From Ciceribacter lividus (GTDB lineage Bacteria > Pseudomonadota > Alphaproteobacteria > Rhizobiales > Rhizobiaceae): a stretch of 64,000 nt of DNA. Shown here in pieces: positions 45,793 to 54,769 of this stretch; within the stretch, counting starts at the first letter, position 1; the number at the start of each line of letters is the position of its first letter. Below the pieces are notes generated by a model. That model saw nothing but the letters and a program-made list of their open reading frames with translations, was not told the DNA's origin and made no database searches. Location: contig NZ_QPIX01000002.1 of NCBI RefSeq assembly GCF_003337715.1, positions 124,001-188,000 on the forward strand. Reading direction: 5' to 3'. The translations under genes and the position numbers were made by a program.

Positions 45793-46689
45793 ATGGCCTA
45801 TCTGCTGCAACAACTCGCCAATGCCGTGCCGGTCGCCGCGCTCTATGCCGCGCTCGCCTTCGGCTACTCGCTTGCCTTCGCCATGACGCGCCGTGCTGAC
45901 ATCACCTTCGGCGTGCTCTTCGCCTTTGCCGGACAGATCTATGTCTTCTTCGCCCATGCCGGCTGGAACCAGCTCTATCTCGTGCTGCCGGCGGCGCTCG
46001 CGCTCGGTGCCGCAGCCTCCTTGCTCTATACGCTCGGCGCCGCGGTGCTGATCGGCCGCCACGTGATGCTGCCGCTGCGGCGTGCCTCGCCGAACACGGT
46101 GATCGTCGCTTCCCTCGGCGTGCTCGTGGTGCTGGAAGAAATGGTGCGGATCGCCATGGAGAGCCGCGGCCTGTGGCTCTCCCCCTTCCTCAATCGCGAA
46201 GTCGTCTTCTGGGCCGACGGCGGCTTCAAGGTGACGCTGACGGTCATCCAGCTTGTGAATGCCGCGTTGATGGTCTCGCTCGTCGTGACAGGCCACCTGC
46301 TTCTTGCGCGCACCCGCCTCGGCCGGGTCTGGCGTGGCGTCGCCGACGACCCGCTGGCCGCGGAGATGTGCGGCACCGATGCGCGCGCCGTCTTCGTCTG
46401 GTCCTATGTCGCCTCCGCGGCGATCGCGGCCGTCTGCGGCGTGCTCGCGACTTCCTATTACGGCACGATGGATTTCGGGGCGGGGCTTATGTTCGGCCTC
46501 AAGGTGGTGCTGGTGGCGGCCGCCGGCGGCTATTCCGTGCCGCTGCGCTCGGCGCTCGGTGCGGCCGCCGTCGCGCTCGCCGAGACACTCTGGAGCGGTT
46601 ACGGCCCCATTCTGTGGCGTGATCTCGTCATCGTTGGAGGCTTGGTGACCGTGCTGGTGATCAGCCGGCAGGAGCGGGCGATTCCTTGA
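45793..46689 (+). CDS. LivH-type branched-chain amino acid ABC permease (solitary)
   Basis: A 298-residue inner-membrane protein of the LivH/LivM family with about eight helices. The cytoplasmic EAA-like loop GRVWRGVADDPLAAEMCGTDARAVFVWSYVASAAIAAVCG and the helix YYGTMDFGAGLMFGLKVVLVAAAGG are characteristic. No ATPase, second permease or binding protein gene lies beside it, which is unusual for an ABC importer. The start at 45793 follows GAAGAGGGG. It is divergent from the CGNR gene. Confidence 0.88.
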   Translation: MAYLLQQLANAVPVAALYAALAFGYSLAFAMTRRADITFGVLFAFAGQIYVFFAHAGWNQLYLVLPAALALGAAASLLYTLGAAVLIGRHVMLPLRRASPNTVIVASLGVLVVLEEMVRIAMESRGLWLSPFLNREVVFWADGGFKVTLTVIQLVNAALMVSLVVTGHLLLARTRLGRVWRGVADDPLAAEMCGTDARAVFVWSYVASAAIAAVCGVLATSYYGTMDFGAGLMFGLKVVLVAAAGGYSVPLRSALGAAAVALAETLWSGYGPILWRDLVIVGGLVTVLVISRQERAIP

Positions 46690-46698
46690 CCGAGCCGC

Positions 46699-47160
46699 TT
46701 ACCGCCACTTGTCGAGCGCTTGTGTGTCGGCGTCCTTCGCCGAGACCCAGTCGCCGGCCGAACCGTCGCGCCGGTGCTCCTTCTTCCAGAAGGGGGCGGA
46801 GGTCTTCAGGTAATCCATCATGAACGCAGCGCCGTCGAAGGCGGCCTGACGGTGCGGGGCGGCAGCGAGGACCAGCACGATGTTCTCGCCGGGGGCGATC
46901 TTGCCGTAGCGGTGGATGGCGGTGAGGCCGAGGAGCCCGAAGCGCTCGACGGCGATCCCGGCGATACGGCGCATCTCCGCCTCCGCCATGCCGGGATAGT
47001 GTTCGAGTTCGAGGGCCGAAAGGGTGCCGGCCTCGTCCCGGCAGAGGCCGACGAAGCTGACGATCGCGCCGATGTCCCGGCGCCCTTCCGTCAGCGCCGC
47101 GGTCTCGGCGGTAGCGTCGAAATCCTCGCGCTGGACGCGGATGCTCGGCGCGGCAGTCAT
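46699..47160 (-). CDS. moaE: Molybdopterin synthase catalytic subunit MoaE
   Basis: A 153-residue subunit that converts cyclic pyranopterin monophosphate to molybdopterin, using sulfur carried by MoaD. The GAIVSFVGLCRDE segment, the EHYPGMAEAEM helix, HRYGKIAPGENIVLV and APFWKKEHRRDGS with the catalytic lysine are conserved. I use the ATG at 47160; a GTG at 47169 inside the MoaD gene is an alternative. It follows moaD with overlap or near-overlap. Confidence 0.94.
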   Translation of the reverse strand: MTAAPSIRVQREDFDATAETAALTEGRRDIGAIVSFVGLCRDEAGTLSALELEHYPGMAEAEMRRIAGIAVERFGLLGLTAIHRYGKIAPGENIVLVLAAAPHRQAAFDGAAFMMDYLKTSAPFWKKEHRRDGSAGDWVSAKDADTQALDKWR

Positions 47161-47161
47161 G

Positions 47162-47413
47162 TCAGCCACCCGTCATCGGCGGGAACAGGCCGATTTCGCG
47201 GGCGCCGGCAATCGGCTCGTCATGCTCGACATGCTCCTGGTTCACCGCGACGCGGATCGCCTGCGGAAACTGGAAGGCCGCTTCGTATTCCTCGCCGAGC
47301 CCGCTCAGGTACTGGATAAGGTCGCCGGCAGTGACGACGTTCTCCGGCAGGTCGAGCTCTTCCTCGCCCTTGCCGATCCTCTCCCGTACCCATGCGAAAT
47401 AGACGAGCTTCAT
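47162..47413 (-). CDS. moaD: Molybdopterin synthase sulfur-carrier subunit MoaD
   Basis: An 83-residue ubiquitin-fold protein ending in the required double glycine (MTGG), which is thiocarboxylated to donate sulfur. It opens MKLVYFAWVRERIGKGEEELDLPENV and contains the IRVAVNQEHVEHD strand. The start at 47413 excludes an upstream extension in the same frame. pgsA ends five bases upstream, so pgsA-moaD-moaE forms an operon. Confidence 0.93.
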   Translation of the reverse strand: MKLVYFAWVRERIGKGEEELDLPENVVTAGDLIQYLSGLGEEYEAAFQFPQAIRVAVNQEHVEHDEPIAGAREIGLFPPMTGG

Positions 47414-47418
47414 CGCGG

Positions 47419-48000
47419 TCAGTCCACCATGTGCTTCACGCCGGCACGGAAGTAGTCGTAGCCGGTGTAGATCGTCAGCAGGGCCGCGACCCAAAGGAGC
47501 GTGATGCCGATCTCTGTCGTATAGGGCAGGACCTTGTCACCGGCGGGGCCGGCGAGCAGGAAGGCGATCGCGACCATCTGGATCGTCGTTTTCCACTTGG
47601 CGATGCGGGTGACTGGCACGCTGACCTTGAGCGCCGCCAGGTATTCCCTGAGCCCCGAGACAAGGATCTCGCGGCAGAGAATGGTGATCGCCGCCCACAG
47701 CGACCAGCCGGCGATGGTACCGTCGGCTGCCACGAGCAGCAGGACGGAGGCGACCAGCAGCTTGTCGGCGATGGGGTCGAGCATGCGGCCGATGTTGGAG
47801 GTCTGGTTCCAGATGCGCGCGAGGTAGCCGTCGAGGAAGTCGGTGACCGAGGCGATGATGAAGAGCGTCAGCGCCGTCCAGCGGGCCCAGTCGGAGCTCG
47901 CGAGTCGTCCCTCGACGAAGAAGCAGAGAACGATGACGGGAACCGCGACGATGCGGCCATAGGTCAGCAGATTGGGGATGTTTAATGCGCGGGAAGCCAT
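47419..48000 (-). CDS. pgsA: CDP-diacylglycerol-glycerol-3-phosphate phosphatidyltransferase
   Basis: A 193-residue inner-membrane enzyme making phosphatidylglycerol phosphate. The CDP-alcohol phosphotransferase signature DFLDGYLARIWNQTSNIGRM continues into LDPIAD, giving the four conserved aspartates. There are five or six helices. The start at 48000 (MASRALNIPN) was chosen over 48021 because the first seven residues are not conserved. It lies between uvrC and moaD, the usual uvrC-pgsA order. Confidence 0.95.
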   Translation of the reverse strand: MASRALNIPNLLTYGRIVAVPVIVLCFFVEGRLASSDWARWTALTLFIIASVTDFLDGYLARIWNQTSNIGRMLDPIADKLLVASVLLLVAADGTIAGWSLWAAITILCREILVSGLREYLAALKVSVPVTRIAKWKTTIQMVAIAFLLAGPAGDKVLPYTTEIGITLLWVAALLTIYTGYDYFRAGVKHMVD

Positions 48001-48183
48001 GAAAGACCTGTGATTTCTCAATTCGGGTGTAGATGACGGTTTTCTCTCTTCACCGTCAACTGGTCACCCACGGGTTTTTTCGTCTTCCGTCACATAGACC
48101 TGCGGCGGAACTGAGGTGCTTCCGATTGCGACACCCGATATTGCCGGCGTACCGGTGCCGGGATCGGCCTCGGGCCACCGGCC

Positions 48184-50211
48184 CTAGTCGGCGCCGCTCT
48201 CGTGGAAGTGATTGTAGATCTGGCGGGCGACGGCCTCGGAAATCCCCTCGACCGAGGTGAGGTCGCTGATCGCCGCCCGCGAGACGGCCTTGGCCGTCCC
48301 GAAATGCTGGAGAAGCGCCCGCTTGCGGGAAGGGCCGATGCCGCCGATCTCGTCGAGCGGGTTTTTTACCATCTCCTTCTTGCGTCGTGCCCGGTGCGAT
48401 CCGATCGCGAAGCGGTGCGCCTCGTCGCGCAGCCGCTGGATGAAGTAGAGCACGGGGTCACGCGGCGGCAGGGTGAAGTCGGGTCGCCCCTCGATGAAGA
48501 AGCGCTCGCGGCCGGCATCGCGGTCGACGCCCTTGGCGACGCCGATCGCCGTCACGCAGTCGCGGATGTCGAGGTCGTCGAGGATGGCGCGCACGGCGGT
48601 CATCTGGCCCTGGCCGCCGTCGATCAGGATGACGTCCGGCCATGCCGGGAAATGGTTGTTCTCTGCCTCGTCGACCGGCGGCTGGCTGCGGTCGGGCTTG
48701 CCCTCTTCCTTCAGGAGACGCGAGAAGCGCCGCGTCATCACCTCCCGCATCATGCCGAAGTCGTCGCCGGGGGTGATGTCCGTCGATCTGATGTTGAACT
48801 TGCGGTACTGGTTCTTCACGAAGCCTTCCGGCCCGGCAACCACCATGCCGCCGACGGCATTGGTGCCCATGATGTGCGAGTTGTCGTAGATCTCGATGCG
48901 GCGCGGGACGTAAGGCAGGCTGAAGGTTTCGGCAAAGCCCTGCAGCAGGCGCGACTGCGAGGCCGTCTCGGCGAGCTTGCGGCCGTGCGCTTCGCGGGCA
49001 TTGGCGATCACGTGGTCGAGAATGTCCTTCTTCTCGCCGCGCTGCGGCACGAGCACATGGACCTTGTGGCCGGCCCGCTCGGAAAGGGCGGCGGCGAGCA
49101 GCTCCTGTTCCTCGATCGTCTCCGAGAGCAGGATCTGCCGCGGGCAGGGCTTGTCGTCATAGAACTGTGCGAGGAAGGCGCCGAGCACCTCGGCGCCGGA
49201 AAGCTGCGGGTCCGCCTTCGGGAAATAGGCGCGGTTGCCCCAGTTCTGGCCGGTGCGGAAGAAGAAGACCTGGATGCAGGAAAGCCCGCCCTCGTGATGG
49301 ATCGCGAAGACGTCGGCCTCCTCGATGCCGGCCGGGTTGATGCCCTGATGGCTCTGCACGTGGGAAAGGGCCGCCAGCCTGTCGCGGAAGACGGCGGCGC
49401 GCTCGAAGTCGAGGTTTTCCGCCGCCTCGTTCATCGCCCTGGCGATCGCCGCCTTCACGTTCTGGCTCCTGCCGGAGAGGAAGTCCTTCGCCTCCCTGAC
49501 GAGGCCGGCATAGCCCTCGTCGCTGATCTCATGCGTGCAGGGGCCGGAGCAGCGCTTGATCTGGTAGAGCAGGCACGGCCGTGTGCGCGTTTCGAAGACG
49601 CTGTCGGTGCAGGTGCGCAGGAGAAAGGCCCGCTGCAGCGAGTTGATCGTGCGGCCGACCGCGCTCGCCGAGGCGAAGGGGCCGAAATAATCGCCCTTGC
49701 GGGAACGCGCGCCTCGGTGCTTGAAGATCGCCGGGGCCCGGCTGTCGCCGGTGATCAGGATATACGGAAAGCTCTTGTCGTCGCGCAGCAGGACGTTGAA
49801 GCGCGGCCTCAGGCGTTTGATGAGGTTGGCTTCGAGAAGCAGCGCCTCGACCTCGGTCCGGGTCGTGACGAATTCCATGTGCGCCGTCTCGCGCACCATG
49901 CGGGCGATACGGTTGGAGTGCACGCGGCCCTGCGCGTAGTTGCCGACACGCTTCTTGAGGCTGCGGGCCTTGCCGACATAGAGCACGTCGCCCTCGGCAT
50001 TCATCATCCGGTAGACGCCGGGGCTGTTCGGCAGCTTCTTGACGAATTCGCCGATCAGTTCGGCGCCGGAGAGGCCCTGGTGGTCGATGCCGCCCTCGTT
50101 CCAGTCGATCGAAAGCGCGGACACCGGCGATTCGCTCTCGACGACGCCTTCGTCCTCATCCTCCGTGCCGTCATAGAGAACGCCGCCGTCCGGCAGCTTT
50201 CCTCCCGTCAT
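48184..50211 (-). CDS. uvrC: Excinuclease ABC subunit UvrC
   Basis: A 675-residue nuclease that makes both incisions in nucleotide excision repair. About 55 unconserved residues precede the GIY-YIG domain ([20 protein letters not shown], residues 63-82). A UVR helix pair, an RNase H-like C-terminal nuclease ([24 protein letters not shown]) and a helix-hairpin-helix tail ([17 protein letters not shown]) follow. It starts in a four-base overlap with the SDR gene upstream. Confidence 0.97.
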   Translation of the reverse strand: MTGGKLPDGGVLYDGTEDEDEGVVESESPVSALSIDWNEGGIDHQGLSGAELIGEFVKKLPNSPGVYRMMNAEGDVLYVGKARSLKKRVGNYAQGRVHSNRIARMVRETAHMEFVTTRTEVEALLLEANLIKRLRPRFNVLLRDDKSFPYILITGDSRAPAIFKHRGARSRKGDYFGPFASASAVGRTINSLQRAFLLRTCTDSVFETRTRPCLLYQIKRCSGPCTHEISDEGYAGLVREAKDFLSGRSQNVKAAIARAMNEAAENLDFERAAVFRDRLAALSHVQSHQGINPAGIEEADVFAIHHEGGLSCIQVFFFRTGQNWGNRAYFPKADPQLSGAEVLGAFLAQFYDDKPCPRQILLSETIEEQELLAAALSERAGHKVHVLVPQRGEKKDILDHVIANAREAHGRKLAETASQSRLLQGFAETFSLPYVPRRIEIYDNSHIMGTNAVGGMVVAGPEGFVKNQYRKFNIRSTDITPGDDFGMMREVMTRRFSRLLKEEGKPDRSQPPVDEAENNHFPAWPDVILIDGGQGQMTAVRAILDDLDIRDCVTAIGVAKGVDRDAGRERFFIEGRPDFTLPPRDPVLYFIQRLRDEAHRFAIGSHRARRKKEMVKNPLDEIGGIGPSRKRALLQHFGTAKAVSRAAISDLTSVEGISEAVARQIYNHFHESGAD

Positions 50212-50972
50212 TCCACAATCTCCGTGCCCGGCCTCAGCCAGGCAAGATGCTGGCCGCCGTCGACGGCAATCATTTGGCCGGTGATCGACGGCGTGTCAAA
50301 AAGAAAGCGGATCGTTCGCCCGAATTCCGCAAGCTCCGGTCCGCGGCCGAGCGGCAGGGCATCGATCTGCGCCTGGAAGTCCGCTTCCTCCTGCCGGGTG
50401 CTCCGGAAGGTCGGCCCCGGGCCGATCCCGTTGACCCTGACCTTCGGGGCAAAAGCCTGCGCCATGGTGCGAGTCGCCGCAAGCAGGGCCGATTTCGACA
50501 GCGTGTAGGAATAGAAGGAGGGCGTAGGTGCCAGCACCCGCTGGTCGACGATGTTGACGATCAGCCCCTGTGCGTCGTCCGGCACCTGCCGGAAGAAGGC
50601 CGCGCCGAGGATCGACGGTGCGCGGACATGCAGGTCGAAATGGGCGGAAAAGCTCTCCGCGTCGAAGGTTTGGGCCGCGTCTTCCAGGAAGACCGAGGCG
50701 TTGTTGACGAGCAGTCCGATCGGGCCGAGAGCGGCGTTGGCGGCACCCATGAGCGCGGTCGTCTGCCCGACGTCGCGGAAGTCGGCGGCAAGCACTGCTG
50801 TCCGCGCGCCGTCCCGCCGCAAGTCGTCTGCAAGCGCTTCGGCTTCGTCCACCGAACCGTTGACGTGGATGGCGACGGCGAAACCGTGGCGCGCCAGATC
50901 CTCGACGATCGCGCGGCCAAGTCTTTTACCCGAACCGGTGACGAGGGCGGTCTTCGCTATGCCTTTTTCCAT
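50208..50972 (-). CDS. Short-chain dehydrogenase (SDR), pteridine-reductase-like
   Basis: A 254-residue SDR with [11 protein letters not shown] as the cofactor loop (KR instead of the usual hydrophobic pair), LVNNASVF, a catalytic Tyr in [14 protein letters not shown], and the DGGQHL C-terminus. The R-rich cofactor loop and [18 protein letters not shown] resemble the folM/pteridine reductase group, so it may reduce dihydromonapterin or dihydrofolate. The start is uncertain: Met codons at 51029 and 51011 are in frame. It overlaps uvrC by four bases. Confidence 0.82.
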   Translation of the reverse strand: MEKGIAKTALVTGSGKRLGRAIVEDLARHGFAVAIHVNGSVDEAEALADDLRRDGARTAVLAADFRDVGQTTALMGAANAALGPIGLLVNNASVFLEDAAQTFDAESFSAHFDLHVRAPSILGAAFFRQVPDDAQGLIVNIVDQRVLAPTPSFYSYTLSKSALLAATRTMAQAFAPKVRVNGIGPGPTFRSTRQEEADFQAQIDALPLGRGPELAEFGRTIRFLFDTPSITGQMIAVDGGQHLAWLRPGTEIVE

Positions 50973-51340
50973 TTCCGCTCTGCTTTCGACTTCCGATGAA
51001 CTGCCTCGCATATATGTCGTATCGCTCATTCTTAAATAGGGAATGCAGATTCTTTTCGGCATCCCGTCATTCGTTCTACTTGATAAGACTGGAGATGTTT
51101 TTCGACGTTAATCAGTATTAATCGAAATCACAGCAAACATAGTTAACAAAAAGTTTGTTGCGGATTAGCAACATCTAATTTCTGTCATTTCTGTGCCACA
51201 ATGAATTCACAATTCGGCTCTTTCAATTCCTCAATTGGCCGCCACATTTACTCTCAGAACGGGCGAGATAACCCGCTCAATTGTTCCAGCCGCCACTTCG
51301 ATATGTTCGCCTGCGGCAACGGACTGAAAAGGAGACTAGT
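50973..51340. other. AT-rich gap upstream of the Omp gene
   Basis: A roughly 370-base stretch, clearly more AT-rich than the rest of the window, with no coding frame I believe. A short inverted repeat TGTTGC-GGATTA-GCAACA lies at 51156-51173. It must hold promoters for the SDR gene (leftward) and the Omp gene (rightward), whose 5' UTR ends in an AAAAGGAGAC ribosome site. No clear -35/-10 pair stands out. Confidence 0.5.
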
Positions 51341-51982
51341 ATGCGTAAACTCGTTATGATCCTCATGGCAACCGCCGCCGGTGTCGCGACGTTCTCGACC
51401 GCTCAGGCCGCCGACGCCGTCGATCAGATCCCCGAGGCTCCTGCCGCGACCGAAAGCTACAGCGCGCCCGTCAGCAACTGGGCCGGTGCCTATGTCGGTG
51501 CGACCGCCAACTACGACTGGGGCCGCTTCGGCGGTGGCGACTACAACGCCAAGGGCTTCGGTGGCTCGCTCTACGGCGGCTACAACTTCCAGAACGGTCA
51601 GATCGTCTACGGTGCGGAAGCCGACATCGGCTACACCGGTGAAGACGGCAGCGCCGGCGCCGGCCTGACCGGCAAGCAGGGCGTGAACGGGTCTGTCCGT
51701 GGCCGCGTCGGCTACGACATGAACCCCTTCCTGATCTATGGTACGGCCGGTCTCGCACTTTCGAACAACAAGCTCGAGAGCGCCACGGACTCGGATGAAA
51801 AGATCGCCGCCGGCTACACCGTCGGTGCCGGTGTCGAAGCCAAGGTCACCGACAACATCATCGCTCGCGTCGAGTACCGCTACAGCGACTACCAGAAGCG
51901 TGACTTCAGCCTCGACGGCACGACCGTTTCGCGCGGTTTCGACGATCACAGCGTCAAGGTCGGTATCGGCGTCAAGTTCTGA
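51341..51982 (+). CDS. Omp25/RopB-type outer-membrane protein
   Basis: A 213-residue outer-membrane beta-barrel of the rhizobial Omp25/RopB family. The signal peptide ends at about residue 23 (AQA-AD). Eight strands are visible (WAGAYVGATANYDWG, GFGGSLYGGYNFQNGQIVYGAEADIGYTG, RGRVGYDMNPFLIYGTAGLAL, NIIARVEYRYSDYQ) and the last ends in the aromatic F of SVKVGIGVKF. Strong ribosome site and terminator suggest high expression. A typical surface protein of this group. Confidence 0.92.
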   Translation: MRKLVMILMATAAGVATFSTAQAADAVDQIPEAPAATESYSAPVSNWAGAYVGATANYDWGRFGGGDYNAKGFGGSLYGGYNFQNGQIVYGAEADIGYTGEDGSAGAGLTGKQGVNGSVRGRVGYDMNPFLIYGTAGLALSNNKLESATDSDEKIAAGYTVGAGVEAKVTDNIIARVEYRYSDYQKRDFSLDGTTVSRGFDDHSVKVGIGVKF

Positions 51983-52007
51983 TCGCTGAAAGACGACATC
52001 ACGAGCA

Positions 52008-52034
52008 AAGCCGGGTCCAGCGCCCGGCTTTTTT
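52008..52034 (+). terminator. Intrinsic terminator after the Omp gene
   Basis: An 8-bp stem AAGCCGGG / CCCGGCTT (52008-52015 with 52023-52030) with a seven-base loop, followed by TTTT. It starts 25 bases after the stop. Confidence 0.88.
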
Positions 52035-52063
52035 GTTCTGCGTTGGCGTTGTCGCCGCCGGGA

Positions 52064-52660
52064 CTATGCCTGCGGCCTGAGTTCCGCATAATCCTCGAAG
52101 CGCTTCTCGAACTTCTGCGGCCAGGCGGCAAGCGCCGTGCGTCCGTCCTCCCACTCGCCGGGGAAGCGCAGCATCAGGTAGCCGATCAGCGCGGCGAGCG
52201 AGAAGTGCCCGCCATGCAGCGATTTGCCGGTCTTCGGCAGGTTGGCGTTCAGGTAATCGAGCCCACGGCTCACCTTCTGCCATTGCCGGTCGATATAGGG
52301 CTGGTGCACGCGTTCTTCCGGGCGCTGGCGCCGCTCGTAGACGATCGCGACGAGGCAGTCGGTGATGCCGTCGCAGAGCGCCTCGAGCACCTCTGCCTCG
52401 GTGCGCTTGCGGTTCTTGCGGGGGTAGAGCCCGCCTTTAGAGCGGCGGTCGAGATAGTGCATGATGGTGCGGCTGTCGAAGATCGGACCGTCCTCGCCGG
52501 TGAGAAGCGTCGGGATCTTGCCGAGCGGATTGTTGTCGATCAGTTCCGGCGGGTCCTCGGTGGTGGCGACCCGCACGACCTCTGTTTCCATGTCGAGATA
52601 GCGGAGTGCCATGCGCACTTTCGAGGAATAGGGCGAGGTGGAGGAGCAGAGGAGTTTCAT
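52064..52660 (-). CDS. Glutathione S-transferase family protein
   Basis: A 198-residue GST. The thioredoxin fold begins MKLLCSSTSPYSSKVRMALRYLDME, the glutathione site contains NPLGKIPTLLTGEDGPIFDSRTIMHYLD with the cis-Pro and Ser, and an all-helical C-terminus follows. Substrate unknown. The start at 52660 is the first Met of the conserved fold. It follows the RNase T2 gene by 20 bases on the same strand. Confidence 0.88.
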   Translation of the reverse strand: MKLLCSSTSPYSSKVRMALRYLDMETEVVRVATTEDPPELIDNNPLGKIPTLLTGEDGPIFDSRTIMHYLDRRSKGGLYPRKNRKRTEAEVLEALCDGITDCLVAIVYERRQRPEERVHQPYIDRQWQKVSRGLDYLNANLPKTGKSLHGGHFSLAALIGYLMLRFPGEWEDGRTALAAWPQKFEKRFEDYAELRPQA

Positions 52661-52680
52661 CGTTCTTCCAGTTCGGTTGT

Positions 52681-53352
52681 TCAGCGTGCCGGCGGCACGG
52701 TGACGGAGGGGAGGGAGCAGGCCTGTGCGTCGATCGCCGGGCAATCGCGGAAGGCAAGCTCCGGTGTCAGGCAAACGCGGATTTCCGAGAGCTTGCCGCG
52801 TTCGCAGGTGATCGCCAGTGCCTGGCGAGAGAGGCCGGCATTAGCGCGCGTGAACTGCGTCTCGATCGCATCGACGTCGACGGTCATCGTCTTCTCCGCC
52901 GCTTTCAGCGTGTCGGGGATCCGGATGCGTTCGTAGGCCGCGCGGGTGAGTGCGAAATAGTCCATCTGGCTGAGTCCGGAACAGGTGCCATGCTTGCGCC
53001 ACTGGTGGCCGATCAGTCCCATGCTCGGCATGATGTCGAAGAGCGTGCGTTCGAGCTTGTCCGGCACGCGCCGCGGCTGGTTGGTCGGGCAGTTTTCCGG
53101 ATAGCCGCGTTCGTTCTGCGGCCAGAGCCCGTGCACAACGAGCCCATAGCGTTTTCCGTCGCCGCACTGGTCCCGGTTGCCGGCGGCCTTGGCGCTTGCG
53201 CAGAAGGTCGGCGACCAGGAGAGCGCCAGCACATAGAAGTCGAAACCGGAAGGCTTCGGAGGCTCGTCCGCTCCCGCACCATACGGGAGGATGACGGTGG
53301 CACCGGCGAGAGCGGCCGCGCGCAGCACGTTCAGTCGAGCAGACGTTCGCAT
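52681..53352 (-). CDS. Secreted ribonuclease T2 family protein
   Basis: A 223-residue protein with a signal peptide (about 29 residues) and the T2 fold. CAS1 is LVVHGLWPQ with catalytic His74. CAS2 reads GHQWRKHGTCSG with His116, Lys120 and His121. The residue that is Glu in fungal and plant enzymes (HEW) is Gln117 here, so activity could be altered. Six or more cysteines imply disulfides and a periplasmic or extracellular site. It lies four bases downstream of a small secreted protein gene, clearly in one operon. Confidence 0.86.
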   Translation of the reverse strand: MRTSARLNVLRAAALAGATVILPYGAGADEPPKPSGFDFYVLALSWSPTFCASAKAAGNRDQCGDGKRYGLVVHGLWPQNERGYPENCPTNQPRRVPDKLERTLFDIMPSMGLIGHQWRKHGTCSGLSQMDYFALTRAAYERIRIPDTLKAAEKTMTVDVDAIETQFTRANAGLSRQALAITCERGKLSEIRVCLTPELAFRDCPAIDAQACSLPSVTVPPAR

Positions 53353-53356
53353 CGAT

Positions 53357-53761
53357 TCAGCGCAGGGACGCACAGCGGGCGCCGTAGACGTGCCACGGGT
53401 CGAGGCCGTCGGTGCAGAACTCGACGGACGAACCGAGACCCGCAAAGCCCCATGTGCTTTCGATCAGATACCAGAGATTGCGGCCGAGGCCGTCGCTGGT
53501 GGTGATCGTCGCATGGCAGAAGCGCCGTTCGACGCGATGTGTCGCGTCGGTCGGCCGGAAGCCGGTTTCGCGGATGATGCCGAAGTCGGCGATCGAGAGA
53601 TCGATCTTCAGGAATTGCCGGTTGTTGCGGGAGAACCGGCTTTCGACCGACCCGACGACGGCCGCGTCGTCGCAACGCGGTGTCGCGGCCCGGCTGTCCG
53701 CTACCGTAAGCGCCGTGGCGACGACCGCGAGGCATGTGCTGACGAGGATTTTCGCACCCAT
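53357..53761 (-). CDS. Small secreted cysteine-containing protein, RNase T2 partner
   Basis: A 134-residue protein with a signal peptide of about 26 residues (SRAA-TP). The mature 108 residues have four cysteines (PRC, RFCHA, EFCTD, ARCASL), enough for two disulfides, and a Trp-containing middle (NLWYLIESTWGF). No family is recognised. The stop is four bases before the RNase T2 start, so they are co-expressed and exported together. It may be an inhibitor, cofactor or a separate periplasmic protein. Confidence 0.7.
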   Translation of the reverse strand: MGAKILVSTCLAVVATALTVADSRAATPRCDDAAVVGSVESRFSRNNRQFLKIDLSIADFGIIRETGFRPTDATHRVERRFCHATITTSDGLGRNLWYLIESTWGFAGLGSSVEFCTDGLDPWHVYGARCASLR

Positions 53762-53841
53762 GGCTCTCTCCCGTTTGCGGCAAGAATGTTGTCAAACCGG
53801 CAAGAGGTCAAGGGCGATCGACGCCGCAGGAAGCGGCTTCC

Positions 53842-54693
53842 TCAGTTCTCTCCGCGCAGCCAGAAGCAACGTTGCGAGGCGTAGCGATCCTGCGCGAGGA
53901 CGCGCTTCAGTTCGGGCAGCAGCAGATGCAATTCGTCCTTCAGCGTGAAGGGCGGATTGACGATGACGAGGCCGGAGCCGGAGAGCCCCGTCGTCTCGCG
54001 GTCGCTGCGCACCGAAAGCTCGGCACAGAGCATTTTCGGGATTTCGAGGGCTTTCAGCGCCTCGTGGAATTCGGCGACCGGCGCGCCCTTCTTGATCGGA
54101 TACCAGAGGCAGTAGGTGCCGGTCGCGAACCGGCGATAGGCCTTGGCGAGGCCGTCGACCAGCCGTTCGTATTCGCCCGCCTCCTCGAAGGGCGGATCGA
54201 CGAGCACGATGCCGCGCTTTTCCTTCGGCGGCAGGTGCGCCCCGAGCGCGAGCCAGCCGTCGAGTTCGGTCACCCGCACCTGGTAGTCGCCCTCGAAGAG
54301 GCGGGCGAGCGCGCGGTTGTCGTCCGGATGAAGCTCCATCGCCGAAAGCCGGTCCTGAGGACGGAAGAGCATTCGCGCGAGCTTCGGCGAGCCGGGGTAG
54401 AGGGTGATCGGTCCTTGCGGATTGAGCGTGCGGATGGCGTCGAGATAGGGTGCGAGCAGGGCCGCGACGCCCTCCGGAAGATCGGCCTCCATCAGCCGGC
54501 CGATGCCGTCGCGCCACTCGCCGGTCTTCTGCGCCTCCTCGGAGGAGAAGTCATAGAGCCCGATACCGGCATGCGTATCGAGCACGCGGAAGGCCTTGTC
54601 CTTCTGCTGCAGATAGACAATCAGACGCGCCAGAACGGCGTGCTTCAGCACATCGGCGAAATTGCCGGCGTGGTAGATGTGGCGGTAGTTCAT
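53842..54693 (-). CDS. rlmJ: 23S rRNA adenine-N6 methyltransferase RlmJ
   Basis: A 283-residue enzyme methylating A2030 of 23S rRNA. It begins MNYRHIYHAGNFADVLKHAVL, the family hallmark, followed by DTHAGIGLYD for SAM binding and the catalytic IVLVDPPFE motif. Length is normal. It is divergent from the molybdopterin oxidoreductase, with 76 bases between starts. Confidence 0.95.
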   Translation of the reverse strand: MNYRHIYHAGNFADVLKHAVLARLIVYLQQKDKAFRVLDTHAGIGLYDFSSEEAQKTGEWRDGIGRLMEADLPEGVAALLAPYLDAIRTLNPQGPITLYPGSPKLARMLFRPQDRLSAMELHPDDNRALARLFEGDYQVRVTELDGWLALGAHLPPKEKRGIVLVDPPFEEAGEYERLVDGLAKAYRRFATGTYCLWYPIKKGAPVAEFHEALKALEIPKMLCAELSVRSDRETTGLSGSGLVIVNPPFTLKDELHLLLPELKRVLAQDRYASQRCFWLRGEN

Positions 54694-54769
54694 CTGTGTT
54701 TCCGATGGTTCTTATGAATTCTTGGAATGGACCTTTAAGGCGCCTGCCGCTTGCCATATACATGCGGGC

